NCBI GenBank assembly: GCA_017522135.1
Contig: JAFXAB010000046.1
Span: forward strand, 1 to 64,000
Direction of reading: 5' to 3'
Length of the DNA stretch: 64,000 nt
From: Bacteroidaceae bacterium
GTDB lineage: Bacteria; Bacteroidota; Bacteroidia; Bacteroidales; Barnesiellaceae_A
In this document: one piece after another, positions 7,652-17,266 of the stretch
Numbering within the stretch: position 1 is the first letter of the stretch
How the letters are laid out: every line of letters begins with the position of its first letter
Translations under genes and position numbers: made by a program
Notes under the pieces: model-generated
The model's input: only the letters and a program-made list of their open reading frames with translations
What the model was told of the DNA's origin: nothing
Database searches by the model: none

Positions 7652-8472
7652 GTGAAAGCTACACTATCGTAACCGGAGCAGGAGGCAGTATAGGACAAGC
7701 CATCACACGCACACTTGCCCACAAGGGTTGCAACGTGATTATGGCCTGTCGTAACATTGCCAAGGATAGCCCCTTGTGCGACCGATTCAATAACGAGTGC
7801 AACGGCAAGGTGCGCATCATGCAGCTCGACCTCTCATCGCTCGACAGCGTAGCACGCTTTGCACAAGATATACACCGAGAGGATATCAAGATAGACACCC
7901 TTATCAACAACGCCGGCGTCATGCTCAAGCATTACCAGACAACACAACAAGGAGTTGAAATGACCGTTGGGGTAAACTTTGTAGGCACATACCTACTCAC
8001 ACGACTGCTCGTTCCCACAATCAGGCAAGGAGGCCACATCACATTCACCACCTCGCTCACACGCTATATAGGCAAGGTCGACCACGACTTCTTCAACCTC
8101 AACACCGAGAACTATGGCCGCTTCAAGGCCTACTCACGCTCCAAGTTGGCCACCACCCTACTCACCGCTCACTTGGCTCAGGAACTCGCCCCACAAGGCA
8201 TACATGTAAATGCTTGCGACCCCGGTGTAGTCGACACCGGCATGATACACATGGACGCATGGTTCGACCCCCTTGCCGACCGCTTGTTCCGGCCCATCAT
8301 CAGCACACCCACGCAAGGAGCCAATAGCTCTATCCAAGCATCGGCAAGCTCAATAAGTGGTCATATATTTGAGCAAAAACGCCACTACGCCATAGCCTCG
8401 AAGTGGCGCAATCACCCTCATTGGCAATGGCTGCTCAATGAAACCAACCGCATCGTTGCTCCATGGTTGTAG
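7648..8472 (+). CDS. short-chain dehydrogenase/reductase (candidate hydroxysteroid dehydrogenase, retinol-dehydrogenase-like)
   Basis: 274 residues from ATG 7648, overlapping the preceding stop as ATGA; a longer upstream frame is only the shadow of the first SDR. Motifs: VTGAGGSIGQAI at the N-terminus, DTLINNAGVM (about residue 85), catalytic region FTTSLTRY, then the active-site Tyr-x-x-x-Lys in AYSRSKLATTLLT. The RNIAKDS segment after strand 2 has an Arg, compatible with NADP. Its overall look is that of RDH/WWOX-type SDRs, distinct from its neighbour, so the two are not recent duplicates. Such SDRs act as 3-alpha or 3-beta-HSDHs in gut bacteria; which position and stereochemistry apply here cannot be read from sequence. 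Confidence 0.85.
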   Translation: MSESYTIVTGAGGSIGQAITRTLAHKGCNVIMACRNIAKDSPLCDRFNNECNGKVRIMQLDLSSLDSVARFAQDIHREDIKIDTLINNAGVMLKHYQTTQQGVEMTVGVNFVGTYLLTRLLVPTIRQGGHITFTTSLTRYIGKVDHDFFNLNTENYGRFKAYSRSKLATTLLTAHLAQELAPQGIHVNACDPGVVDTGMIHMDAWFDPLADRLFRPIISTPTQGANSSIQASASSISGHIFEQKRHYAIASKWRNHPHWQWLLNETNRIVAPWL

Positions 8473-8588
8473 AGCACAATATGCAGAGGAAGTAGAATTG
8501 CTATTGTTTTTTGATTATTTTAACTAAAAAACCACCTTTCTTCATTGCTTTTTTGCAACAAACATGCAATAAATGCGATGAAAAGTAC

Positions 8589-8596
8589 TACTTTTG
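8589..8596 (+). promoter_or_regulatory. -7 box of the DUF2795 gene
   Basis: TACTTTTG, consensus, 44 bp upstream of the start codon. Confidence 0.65.
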
Positions 8597-8640
8597 CGCA
8601 ACCAAAAAATTGATAATAAAAACCCATAAAAATAACACAA

Positions 8641-8861
8641 TGTACTGGACACTTGAATTGGCTTCGAAACTCGAAGATGCCCCATGGCCCGCAACCCGCG
8701 AAGAGCTTATCGACTATGCAATTCGCTCGGGTGCACCCCTTGAAGTTATAGAAAATCTCCAAGAAATGGAAGACGAAGGCGAAACATACGAATGTATCGA
8801 GGACATCTGGCCCGACTACCCCAGCAAAGAGGATTTCTTCTTTAATGAGGAGGAGTATTAA
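8641..8861 (+). CDS. DUF2795 domain-containing small protein
   Basis: 73 residues from ATG 8641 (MYWTLELASKLEDAPWPATR). The promoter at 8589 rules out the longer upstream frame. The sequence is very acidic toward its end (EDIWPDYPSKEDFFFNEEEY) and includes RSGAPLEVIENLQEM, the core of the conserved Bacteroidetes DUF2795 family. The function is unknown; the family is cytosolic, short and strongly conserved across Bacteroidales, which suggests a housekeeping role. It is monocistronic, with an intrinsic terminator after the stop. Confidence 0.9.
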
Positions 8862-8902
8862 ACCAAATTTCCGTAAATTTCGCTGAACAACAGCGGTTTA
8901 AT

Positions 8903-8943
8903 AAAGAAGATGAGGTAAACAAAATTGCCTCATCTTTCTTTTT
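8903..8943 (+). terminator. terminator of the DUF2795 gene
   Basis: AAGATGAGG / CCTCATCTT stem with a 12-nt loop, then CTTTTT. Confidence 0.8.
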
Positions 8944-9012
8944 ATACCCATGCGTAAAACATAAACCCCCAATTATTAGCCAAAAATCCATTCAATATTT
9001 ATTCTTTTAGAC

Positions 9013-9048
9013 AATTTTTAAATTGGCATATTTGCCAATTTAAAAATT
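9013..9048 (+). promoter_or_regulatory. long palindromic operator over the -33 box of the XRE/CoiA-like cassette
   Basis: Perfect 16-bp inverted repeat (AATTTTTAAATTGGCA / TGCCAATTTAAAAATT) with a 4-bp spacer. TTTG at 9031-9034 inside it serves as -33 box, 19 bp upstream of the TACATTTG -7 box at 9054-9061, the ideal Bacteroidetes spacing. Binding of a dimeric regulator here would occlude the promoter. The adjacent XRE protein is the obvious candidate ligand (inference). Confidence 0.85.
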
Positions 9049-9115
9049 ATTTCTACATTTGCACATGTTTAATTTAAAACTGGGGTGCACCAGATTAAAA
9101 ACGCAAGATTAAACA

Positions 9116-9610
9116 ATGAAAAACCTAAAAAAATTTATGGCTACAGAGACTAAGTCCAAAGCCAAAGTTATTAACGAAAGGGTTATAGAAGTTATAACAC
9201 CTGATGGAGAAAAGTTTTCTATTTTTTCCAATTTATCAAAGTACGAAAGTGAAGAATATAAGAGCTATTTACTTCACTTAATTGAATTTATCTTCGACCG
9301 AAACTTTAACGAAGATAAAGAGACTATGGTAAATAGAATCTACAAAGACTTTGTTCTTAACGCAGTGCCTTCTATGGGTATAGATGGTGGTAGTAGGGAA
9401 AAAGAGCGAATACGAATTGGTAAACGCATTAAAGAATTACGTGAGGAAAAAAGAATGGAAGCTCGCGACTTAGCTACTCTTGCGGGTATAGATGCAGCAA
9501 ATCTATCACGCATAGAACAAGGTAAATACTCTACCGGTATAGAAGTTCTATCGCGTTTAGCATTAATTCTTGACGCGCACGTTGATATTGTCCCCAACTC
9601 TCTAAAATAG
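9116..9610 (+). CDS. XRE-family helix-turn-helix regulator with N-terminal extension
   Basis: 164 residues from ATG 9116; an in-frame ATG 24 bp downstream (MATETKSK) is an alternative start. The first 90 residues are not recognisable and include a charged segment, EFIFDRNFNEDKET. The C-terminal HTH spans about residues 100-160 (KRIKELREEKRMEARDLATL then NLSRIEQGKYSTGIEVLSRL), a clear Cro/CI-type domain. The gene is AT-rich with A/T-ending codons, unlike the surrounding genes. It lies six bases before a CoiA-like nuclease gene and behind a palindromic promoter, so it probably controls the pair. Confidence 0.8.
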   Translation: MKNLKKFMATETKSKAKVINERVIEVITPDGEKFSIFSNLSKYESEEYKSYLLHLIEFIFDRNFNEDKETMVNRIYKDFVLNAVPSMGIDGGSREKERIRIGKRIKELREEKRMEARDLATLAGIDAANLSRIEQGKYSTGIEVLSRLALILDAHVDIVPNSLK

Positions 9611-9616
9611 AATTAT

Positions 9617-10720
9617 ATGAATAATATAAAGTATGGTTATGCTCTCGATGAGCATCAGAACGTTATATATATACATGATGTAAATCAAGAAAATAGAAAA
9701 GAACATACCTACCATTGTATAGAGTGTGGGGAGGAACTGATACCTCGATTAGGCACAAAGAGGGTATTGCATTTCGCACATAAATGCAATACACCCAATT
9801 GTACCGGCGAAACCTATCTTCATAAACTTGCTAAACGACTCATTAAGGAGCATTTTGAACGCAGTGATTTTTTTATGATTAAGTATCAACGCTATAACAG
9901 GTGCTCTAAATTTATTGATTGTCCAATTTATGACGAGGGAAAATGCATAGATAGAAATTATGATAAAGACGATGGACGATTTAATCTTAAAGAATTTTAT
10001 GACACATGTGAAGAAGAAAAAAAATATAACGATTACATTGCTGACCTTCTACTATATCACTCAGAAAAAAAGGACAGGCAACCCACTTTTATAGAGATTC
10101 ATGTAAAACACAAATCGACAGAAGAAAAGATAAACTCTGGTAATAGAATTATAGAGTTGACTATTAAATCTGAAGCCGATATTGAAAAATTCATATCATC
10201 CGGTATCGAAGAAAGTAAATATCCTGTAGAAGAAAAAGAAGGATATGCCCAATTCTATGGATTTAACACGTTTTCTGAAAATACTACTAAGGGTTGGAAA
10301 TGTAACTTACCAAAGTTTTTTCTATATCCGAGCGGGAAAACATTTGCACAATATATTAATTGCTATAATGCATTAGAAAAAAAATCTAACCAAAATTTTG
10401 AATGTATCTTTTATACAAAATATTATCAAAGTGTTTTTCTCCAAAGTAACGATTATGCGAAGTATGGATATATACTAACTCAAAGAGAAAACACATCCCT
10501 AAAATTCTGCCCGTTGTGCAAATATTACTCTAATGAAAACTCTATTTGCATGCTTTATAAAAAATGTAACACACCCACACATCCCGAAGCATGGCATGCC
10601 AATGAATGCAAATACTATCGCGAAGCTAATGATGAAGTTAGAAGAATAAAATCGACTATAAAAGAATATGATTCAAACTCCGGAGTGATAGATGGAATCA
10701 TATATAAGATTCTCAAATAA
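9617..10720 (+). CDS. CoiA-like nuclease with zinc-ribbon ends
   Basis: 367 residues. The N-terminus shows YHCIECGEELIPRLGTKRV followed by LHFAHKC and CTGETYLHKLAKRLIKEHF, the zinc-finger and HFAH pattern of competence protein CoiA and relatives. A central segment, YIADLLLYHSEKK then TFIEIHVKHKS, fits the D-(x)n-ExH/ExK core of a restriction-endonuclease-like fold. The C-terminal part has a second Cys cluster (CPLCKYY, CMLYKKC, NECKYYR), probably another zinc site. CoiA-like proteins act in DNA processing; fused or paired forms in genomic islands may be defensive. It is AT-rich and paired with an XRE gene. Nuclease activity and biological role are inferred. Confidence 0.65.
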   Translation: MNNIKYGYALDEHQNVIYIHDVNQENRKEHTYHCIECGEELIPRLGTKRVLHFAHKCNTPNCTGETYLHKLAKRLIKEHFERSDFFMIKYQRYNRCSKFIDCPIYDEGKCIDRNYDKDDGRFNLKEFYDTCEEEKKYNDYIADLLLYHSEKKDRQPTFIEIHVKHKSTEEKINSGNRIIELTIKSEADIEKFISSGIEESKYPVEEKEGYAQFYGFNTFSENTTKGWKCNLPKFFLYPSGKTFAQYINCYNALEKKSNQNFECIFYTKYYQSVFLQSNDYAKYGYILTQRENTSLKFCPLCKYYSNENSICMLYKKCNTPTHPEAWHANECKYYREANDEVRRIKSTIKEYDSNSGVIDGIIYKILK

Positions 10721-10742
10721 CAAACACATTACCTCGTAAAAC

Positions 10743-10781
10743 AAACCGGTGGATATATCGCATAGATATACCCACCGGTTG
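10743..10781. terminator. bidirectional terminator between the CoiA-like gene and secA
   Basis: AAACCGGTGGATATAT pairs with ATATACCCACCGGTT around a short loop (one mismatch). It is placed between two convergent genes. Confidence 0.8.
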
Positions 10782-10800
10782 CTATTTATAGGTAAGGGCT

Positions 10801-13800
10801 TTATGCCTCTTTTCCGTGGCAGTTTTTGTATTTCTTGCCGCTACCGCAGGGACAGGGGTCGTTGCGACCTACCTTGGGAGCTGCAACAATGGGAGTGCGA
10901 GGTTGCGGAGCTTGGTTGGCCGATGCTTGACGTGCTGCCTCCATTGAGCCCGAACCGGGATATTGCTCTTTGCTCTCACGGTATTGGGGTGTGGGGCGAC
11001 GTTGCTCGGGTGCTGCCTGACGTATGTCTTGAGGCTCGCGTACGTATATTTGTCCACGCATCAACAAGGCAATAACCTTGCGGTTCATATTGTTGAGCAT
11101 CTCTTCAAAGAGTTTGAATGACTCAAGTTTGTATATCAACAAGGGGTCCTTCTGCTCATACGAGGCATTTTGTACCGATTGACGCAATTGGTCGAGCTCG
11201 CGGAGGTGCTCTTTCCAAGCCTCATCGATGGTCATCAACATCACGGCCTTTTGGAAGTTCTTCACTACGCTACGCGACTCTGTATCGTATGCTTCTTGCA
11301 GGTCGCAAGGAATACCAAATACGCGCTTACCGTCGGTAATGGGCACACGTATGAGACCTTGCAAGTGACGCTCCTCAACAAAGGGTTTGATATTGAGGTG
11401 AGCTATCTCGGCCATACGGTCGCCCTTGCGCTTGAAGGCCTCTACAACGGCATTGTTAAGAGCCTCGATACGCTCGGGCTTGCGCATACCATAGAAGGTA
11501 TTGGCATCGGCAGGCATCTCGATAGCAAATACTTTGAATACCTCGAGTGACAAGTCCTCGTAGTCGGTCGCTGCATCGTACTCGTTGACAAGCGACTCAA
11601 CCATATCGCGGAAGGTATCGAGGATGTCCATACCTATACGCTCGCCCATCAAGGCATGGTGACGCTTTGAGTAGATAACACTACGTTGCGTGTTCATTAC
11701 GTCGTCATACTCAAGCAAGCGTTTACGGATACCGAAGTTGTTCTCTTCAACGCGACGTTGCGCATTTTCGATTGAGTTGGTAACCATCTTGTGCTCCAAC
11801 ATTTCGTCCTCTTTAAATCCGAGACGGTCGAGCATCTTCACAACGTTGTCGGTAGCAAAGAGGCGCATTACAGTATCTTCAAACGAAACGAAGAATACCG
11901 AAGAACCCACATCTCCTTGACGACCCGAACGACCACGCAACTGACGGTCGACACGACGCGATTCGTGACGCTCGGTACCTATAATGGCAAGACCACCTGC
12001 CTCACGCACCTCGGGGGTGAGCTTGATATCGGTACCACGACCGGCCATATTGGTAGCAATGGTAACAACACCCTTTTCGCCGGCACGAGCCACAATTTCT
12101 GCCTCTTTTTGGTGCAACTTGGCATTCAACACATTGTGTTGTATCTTGCGTTGTGTGAGCATACGGCTCAACAACTCCGATATCTCAACCGAAGTAGTAC
12201 CCACCAATACCGGTCGACCTTGTGCTACCATCTCGACAATCTCTTCGATAATAGCGTTATACTTGGCACGCTTGGTCTTATAGACGCGGTCGTCCATATC
12301 GATACGAGCAATGGGCTTGTTAGTGGGTATAGTCACCACATCAAGCTTGTATATATCCCAGAACTCGCTTGCCTCAGTCTCGGCAGTACCGGTCATACCG
12401 GCGAGCTTGTTATACATACGGAAGTAGTTTTGCAAGGTAATGGTGGCAAAAGTTTGAGTAGCAGCCTCCACCTTTACACGCTCCTTGGCCTCGATAGCTT
12501 GGTGCAAGCCATCCGAATAGCGACGACCCTCCATGATACGACCGGTCTGCTCATCGACAATCTTCACTTTATTGTCTATCACTACATACTGGTCGTTGAG
12601 GGCAAAGAGGGTGTAAGCCTTCAAGAGTTGGTGTACGGTGTGTACACGCTCCGACTTGATGGCATAGTCTTGCAAATATTCGTCTTTCTTGGTTTGACGC
12701 TCCTCGGGAGTGAGATTTTCGTTTTCAAGCAGTGCCAATTGTTCACTGATATTGGGTAGCACGAAAAATTCGGGGTCGGAACTCTTACCGGTCATAGCAT
12801 CTATACCCTTATCGGTGAGATCGATACTATTGTTTTTCTCGTCGATTACGAAATACAAGTCGTCGGTAATCTCGTGCATGCGACGATTGTTTTGCTCCAT
12901 ATAGATAGCCTCAGTATCGAGCATCAACGACTTGATACCGGGCTCGCTCAGATAGCGTATCAATGCGCTGTTCTTGGGCAGACCTTTGTAGCAACGGAAC
13001 AACAATATAGCACCCTCTTCTTTGGTCTTTTTATCTTCCGAGGCAATTTTCTCTTTGGCCTCGGCAAGCATTTGTGTTACAAGGGTGCGCTGTGTTTTGA
13101 CAAGTTCTTCAACTTTGGGGCAGAACTCCTCAAACATTTGGTCTTCGCCCTTGGGTGTGGGGCCTGATATAATCAACGGTGTACGAGCATCGTCGATAAG
13201 TACCGAGTCGACCTCATCGACAATCGCATAGTTGTGAGGACGTTGTACAAGGTCTTGAGGATTTCCGGCCATATTGTCGCGCAAGTAGTCGAAACCAAAC
13301 TCGTTGTTTGTACCAAAGGTAATATCGGCCTCATAGGCTTTGCGACGAGCTTCGGAGTTGGGTTGGTGCTTGTCGATACAATCTACCGACAATCCGTGGA
13401 ACATATACAAGGGGCCCATCCACTCCGAGTCACGTTTCGACAGATAATCGTTGACAGTAACCACGTGTACACCATTGCGGGTCAATGCATTGAGGAAGAC
13501 AGGCAAGGTAGCCACAAGAGTTTTACCCTCACCGGTTGCCATCTCGGCAATTTTGCCTTTGTGCAACACCACACCACCTATCAACTGTACATCGTAGTGT
13601 ACCATATTCCATGTCACCTCATTACCACCGGCCATCCAATGGTTTTGATAGATAGCCTTGTCGCCCTCGATGCGAACAAAGTCGTGCGTGGGAGCCAAGT
13701 CGCGGTCAAATTGAGTGGCCGTAACTACAATCTCTTCGTTTTCGGCAAAGCGACGCGAAGTCTCCTTTACAACGGCAAACACCTCAGGGAGTACCTCATC

Positions 13801-14109
13801 CAAGCCCTCTTCGAGTTTCTTGAGAACATCTTTCTCGAGCTTGTCAACCTCGGCCCACATAGGAGCACGTTTGTCATAGTCGGTATTCTCTATCTCGGCT
13901 TTGATGGCAGCTATACGCTCGCGCTCGGTGGCTACGCGATTTTGCAAATTTTGCTTTACAACGTCGATGCGAGCACGCAACTCGTCATTCGACAATTTTT
14001 GCAGTTCGGGATAGATAGCCTTAATCTTCTTGATATAAGGGTCTACTTCTTTGATGTCGCGTTGCGACTTGTTACCGAACAGTTTTTTCAGAAAGTCATT
14101 AAGTCCCAT
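10801..14109 (-). CDS. secA: preprotein translocase ATPase SecA
   Basis: 1102 residues, the long form typical of Bacteroidota. Motor motifs in order: [15 protein letters not shown] (Walker A), [20 protein letters not shown] (Walker B and DEAD-like box), [13 protein letters not shown], then GRGTDIKL and [12 protein letters not shown] of the second nucleotide-binding domain. A linker rich in Gln, Pro and Arg precedes the C-terminal zinc tail [14 protein letters not shown] that binds SecB or ribosomes in other bacteria. SecA drives preproteins through SecYEG at the inner membrane. The gene stands alone, with a -7 box at 14173 and a shared terminator downstream. Confidence 0.98.
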   Translation of the reverse strand: MGLNDFLKKLFGNKSQRDIKEVDPYIKKIKAIYPELQKLSNDELRARIDVVKQNLQNRVATERERIAAIKAEIENTDYDKRAPMWAEVDKLEKDVLKKLEEGLDEVLPEVFAVVKETSRRFAENEEIVVTATQFDRDLAPTHDFVRIEGDKAIYQNHWMAGGNEVTWNMVHYDVQLIGGVVLHKGKIAEMATGEGKTLVATLPVFLNALTRNGVHVVTVNDYLSKRDSEWMGPLYMFHGLSVDCIDKHQPNSEARRKAYEADITFGTNNEFGFDYLRDNMAGNPQDLVQRPHNYAIVDEVDSVLIDDARTPLIISGPTPKGEDQMFEEFCPKVEELVKTQRTLVTQMLAEAKEKIASEDKKTKEEGAILLFRCYKGLPKNSALIRYLSEPGIKSLMLDTEAIYMEQNNRRMHEITDDLYFVIDEKNNSIDLTDKGIDAMTGKSSDPEFFVLPNISEQLALLENENLTPEERQTKKDEYLQDYAIKSERVHTVHQLLKAYTLFALNDQYVVIDNKVKIVDEQTGRIMEGRRYSDGLHQAIEAKERVKVEAATQTFATITLQNYFRMYNKLAGMTGTAETEASEFWDIYKLDVVTIPTNKPIARIDMDDRVYKTKRAKYNAIIEEIVEMVAQGRPVLVGTTSVEISELLSRMLTQRKIQHNVLNAKLHQKEAEIVARAGEKGVVTIATNMAGRGTDIKLTPEVREAGGLAIIGTERHESRRVDRQLRGRSGRQGDVGSSVFFVSFEDTVMRLFATDNVVKMLDRLGFKEDEMLEHKMVTNSIENAQRRVEENNFGIRKRLLEYDDVMNTQRSVIYSKRHHALMGERIGMDILDTFRDMVESLVNEYDAATDYEDLSLEVFKVFAIEMPADANTFYGMRKPERIEALNNAVVEAFKRKGDRMAEIAHLNIKPFVEERHLQGLIRVPITDGKRVFGIPCDLQEAYDTESRSVVKNFQKAVMLMTIDEAWKEHLRELDQLRQSVQNASYEQKDPLLIYKLESFKLFEEMLNNMNRKVIALLMRGQIYVREPQDIRQAAPEQRRPTPQYRESKEQYPGSGSMEAARQASANQAPQPRTPIVAAPKVGRNDPCPCGSGKKYKNCHGKEA

Positions 14110-14172
14110 ATATGGTTGTATTAATTTTCAACAAAAAAAGTACGAGAAAACACTTCTCGGCAAAAACAGATG

Positions 14173-14180
14173 CAAAAGTA
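14173..14180 (-). promoter_or_regulatory. secA -7 box
   Basis: CAAAAGTA, which is TACTTTTG on the minus strand, 63 bp upstream of the secA start codon. Confidence 0.65.
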
Positions 14181-14264
14181 GTGATTTTTTTCGGCAGTGC
14201 CTAAAAAATAGACAATTAGATGAACAACATTGCATTATACGCTACTCAATAGGGTGTAACTATA

Positions 14265-15848
14265 TCATTTATACACTATATCGAGCGGTCGCGTAGTACA
14301 TCCGTTAGGGGCGCGTATGCGCAAGACACGCGATATAGTAGGCGCAATAGATGTTACATCAATAGGATGCTCTATCTTCTGAGCCGACACATTGGGAGCC
14401 ATAAGCATAAAGGGTGTCGACACGGCATTGTAGCGGATATATTGGCGTGTATTTGACGGGTCTTCATACACAATCTCCCATCCGGGTACAAGTTCTATAA
14501 ATATATCGCCCGATAGTGTCGACGACAGCCCTCGGCGCAAACGATCGGTATGCTCGCTGGTACTGCGCAACAAGATGCGGTGCTGGGTATATACATCCTG
14601 CACACCCTCCATATCTATCAAGAATTGTGCAGCCTTATCGCGTGCCTCTTCTATCTCTATATTTCTATCCTTTATCAACTCGCGGTTGAGATATATCTGA
14701 TTGTGGCTATATCCTGTCACCCAATCGCCGGCTCCGTATAGTGCCATCATATACATATTGAGCAGCGATACAGCTCGCTTGGGATAAAACTCACCCGACT
14801 GTATTTTATAGAAAGAGGGTTCTCGACCTTCACCGGCAAAGTAACCGGTAGATGTGATATAAACCACAGCTTTGTCCAACCCCACACTGCTATCTATTGC
14901 CTTAAAGAGACGTTCCAGATTGGCATCCAATCGCACATACGCATCTTGCAACTCCATACCATACTTTTGTACCGTACCATTGGTATAAGGCGCAAGGGTA
15001 TAGCCTATAGCTATCATATCCAATTGGTCGCGATCGCCCAAAGAGGCCTTGTCAATAAGTTCAATAGATACATCGGTAATAACATCATTGACCATGGGAG
15101 TCGTCTTGAATATTGCAAAGCGATTATGGTCTTTGGGCGATAGATAATGTATAAACTTTGTATCCTTTACTTGATAAGGCAACGCTGTATAGTGTTCGGG
15201 GGCATACATTGGTGTCCACGAAAAGGTTGCAATAGACTGCGACGCACTATGCTTGTAATAGGGATGTAAGACATACGATGGGGCATCGGTATAATAAGTG
15301 GTAGTTACCCAACGGCCACTCTTGTCATCTATCCACAACGCACTGTTGGCTATGTGACCTGCCGACATAATTGCTGTGGCTGCATCGGGAGCAACAGAGT
15401 ACACACGACCCAATCCATTACCCACAATCTTCACTTCATCACTCAAGGTAGAGACCAACAACGAGCGAGCCGAGAAAAAATCAGACGTGCCATTACCCAT
15501 GAATTGATCGTCATAGAGTATACTTCTGTCTGTGCGCTTGAATGTATCGAAAACCTCTTCTGCCACTATCCCGTTGTAGAATGGGATAGTTCCGGTGCTT
15601 ATGGCCGCTGCAGAAACGGCTCGGTCGAGATGAGGAAAATCATACAACACATTGTCACACACGACCCCTTCTTGGATAACGAGATTGAAACCTTTTTCTC
15701 CAAAAAGATGTTTCAGGGCATAAAGGTAATCGCTACGCAATTGGTCTACAGTTATACCCACAACCAGGCGGGGTGCATCCGACTGAGCTTTAACACCAAC
15801 AGGAACAATTGCCAAGGAAAGCAATATAGAGGCAATGACTTTATTCAT
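14265..15848 (-). CDS. alkaline-phosphatase-superfamily protein with degenerate active site
   Basis: 527 residues with signal peptide (KVIASILLSLAIVPVGVKAQ), so periplasmic. The fold signature of PafA-type phosphatases/phosphodiesterases is visible: LVVGITVDQLRSDYL keeps the first Asp, ISTGTIPFYNGIVAE matches the loop after the nucleophile, and SHNQIYLN resembles the C-terminal part. The Thr/Ser-xx-GHAS nucleophile segment is replaced (HLDRAVSAAA), the usual ADHG metal pair reads TSTG, and the usual D/H-rich GHxxGP segment reads AIGYTLAPYTNG. Most zinc ligands therefore seem lost, pointing to a pseudoenzyme or a different chemistry. It overlaps the upstream DUF4105 gene by four bases. Confidence 0.75.
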   Translation of the reverse strand: MNKVIASILLSLAIVPVGVKAQSDAPRLVVGITVDQLRSDYLYALKHLFGEKGFNLVIQEGVVCDNVLYDFPHLDRAVSAAAISTGTIPFYNGIVAEEVFDTFKRTDRSILYDDQFMGNGTSDFFSARSLLVSTLSDEVKIVGNGLGRVYSVAPDAATAIMSAGHIANSALWIDDKSGRWVTTTYYTDAPSYVLHPYYKHSASQSIATFSWTPMYAPEHYTALPYQVKDTKFIHYLSPKDHNRFAIFKTTPMVNDVITDVSIELIDKASLGDRDQLDMIAIGYTLAPYTNGTVQKYGMELQDAYVRLDANLERLFKAIDSSVGLDKAVVYITSTGYFAGEGREPSFYKIQSGEFYPKRAVSLLNMYMMALYGAGDWVTGYSHNQIYLNRELIKDRNIEIEEARDKAAQFLIDMEGVQDVYTQHRILLRSTSEHTDRLRRGLSSTLSGDIFIELVPGWEIVYEDPSNTRQYIRYNAVSTPFMLMAPNVSAQKIEHPIDVTSIAPTISRVLRIRAPNGCTTRPLDIVYK

Positions 15849-17086
15849 AGTACCGAGCTCTGTCTTTTGTAATGATATATAAAATTAAACGAACGCAATG
15901 CCGACACTCCTATCAATGGCAATACCGCCCAATCTATACACTGTACGCCACACGCCACCAACACAACAAAAAGTATCAATAGCAATATATTGACAATATG
16001 ATACCCATACACCACCGGTCTGGCCTTGCGTATATAGGGCAACACGGCCGGTATGATGGCAAAAGGCGTGAGCCATAAAGCATGTATATTGAATGACGTT
16101 GCAGGATGCTCGGATGCAAAAACAAGGAAGTATATTATAAGTCCCGATATACACATTATTATCCCCAAAATGGTATCAATCCATCGGTTTCCGCTTAGAT
16201 AATACATTTCTATCGCGGTAAGGCTCAATATAAAAAGGAAAAAATATATTGCACACGCCATCGGTGTCACAAACCATGGAGTAGGCTGTTTTACAGGCGA
16301 ATAGTCACTATGATACAACTCTCTGCTGTTACTCACCAAAGGCCTCTCGCTCATGGTATCGCTGTCTACAATAGTAGCCTTGCCACAAGCCTTGTGCAGC
16401 AACATGGGTATAAACATGTGCTCGCGCCATGTGGCTGTTCTATCCAAATCACGACCCAAAGCTAAGTCTATTCCAAAGGTGAGCCAACTGTAATTCTTTG
16501 CGTAGTGACGTATCAACTCACGAAATGTATATAGCTTTTCGTCATCGGTATATTCAATATGCTCGCCATGCGAGGCCAACATCTCCTCTATCTTGTCACG
16601 AGGGCGTGTAGCACAGTTATCAAATAAAAAATTGTAACGATAGGTTCTATTCTCTGAGGCGGCATTCTCACACAAGGCGTCAAAAAGCTCCTTGCACTCC
16701 TCTTGTGTCAGGTTCAACTTCTGCTCATACACCGTGGAGCCTCGCACAATATAGTCTATGATAAAATGATCGAAGTCATACACAGCCAACATATAGTCGG
16801 TGTGTCCTTGGGTAAACTTAATGACAAAATCATCGGAAAAAGAGAATACCCCATAATTATACACCAGATCGAAACCATAGATACCACTGCGCTGCACACG
16901 CAAGGCCGAATGACCAAACAACTGATATACCTCAGGACCGGGAGCACAAGTAATGAGCGAGACACAAAATGTGTCCGGCTCTGATATTCGGTGTGGAGCA
17001 CGCACCGGAAATGCGGCCCTTGCCCCCAATACCGAGAACAACATTACTATTACCGTTAATAGGCGCAATTTTTGCAATCTACTCAC
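15845..17086 (-). CDS. DUF4105 / Lnb N-terminal-domain membrane protein
   Basis: 413 residues: signal or anchor at the N-terminus, a periplasmic DUF4105 domain (about residues 35-250), then about four to five transmembrane helices from residue 270 onward. Conserved features are LITCAPGPEVYQLFGHSALRV with its His, and YNFLFDNCATRPRD with a Cys. These resemble the catalytic His and Cys of Lnb, the lipoprotein N-acyltransferase with a DUF4105 domain. Lnb-like enzymes transfer an acyl chain to lipoprotein N-termini, but Bacteroidales members have not been assigned with certainty. It is translationally coupled to the pseudo-phosphatase gene. Confidence 0.85.
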   Translation of the reverse strand: MSRLQKLRLLTVIVMLFSVLGARAAFPVRAPHRISEPDTFCVSLITCAPGPEVYQLFGHSALRVQRSGIYGFDLVYNYGVFSFSDDFVIKFTQGHTDYMLAVYDFDHFIIDYIVRGSTVYEQKLNLTQEECKELFDALCENAASENRTYRYNFLFDNCATRPRDKIEEMLASHGEHIEYTDDEKLYTFRELIRHYAKNYSWLTFGIDLALGRDLDRTATWREHMFIPMLLHKACGKATIVDSDTMSERPLVSNSRELYHSDYSPVKQPTPWFVTPMACAIYFFLFILSLTAIEMYYLSGNRWIDTILGIIMCISGLIIYFLVFASEHPATSFNIHALWLTPFAIIPAVLPYIRKARPVVYGYHIVNILLLILFVVLVACGVQCIDWAVLPLIGVSALRSFNFIYHYKRQSSVL

Positions 17087-17181
17087 TGCTTACATTGGTA
17101 TCAATTAATAATCGGCCATAAAGGTACGACAAATAACCCAAAATGAACGATTAATAATGTGGCTTTTTGCGTTTTTTATAC

Positions 17182-17226
17182 AAAAAAGAGGCTGAGACAA
17201 ACGCTATTTTTTGACTCTGCCTCTTA
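17182..17226 (-). terminator. terminator of the 17-18 kb accessory operon
   Basis: On the minus strand AGAGGCaGAGTC pairs with GtCTCaGCCTCT around a 13-nt loop, then TTTTTTG. Located 40 bp past the stop of the 272-residue gene. Confidence 0.75.
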
Positions 17227-17266
17227 TGGCTTATAAGTATAGCTGTGTGAAACAGCTGTCGGATAT

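Noticed and set aside
11791-14124. Long open frames antisense to secA (322 and 296 codons)
   Set aside because: They mirror the codon bias of secA, have no coherent domain, signal peptide or promoter, and secA is certain on the other strand.
14265-15848. Active alkaline phosphatase PafA
   Set aside because: The nucleophile and two metal-site motifs of active members are not recognisable, so it is listed as degenerate.
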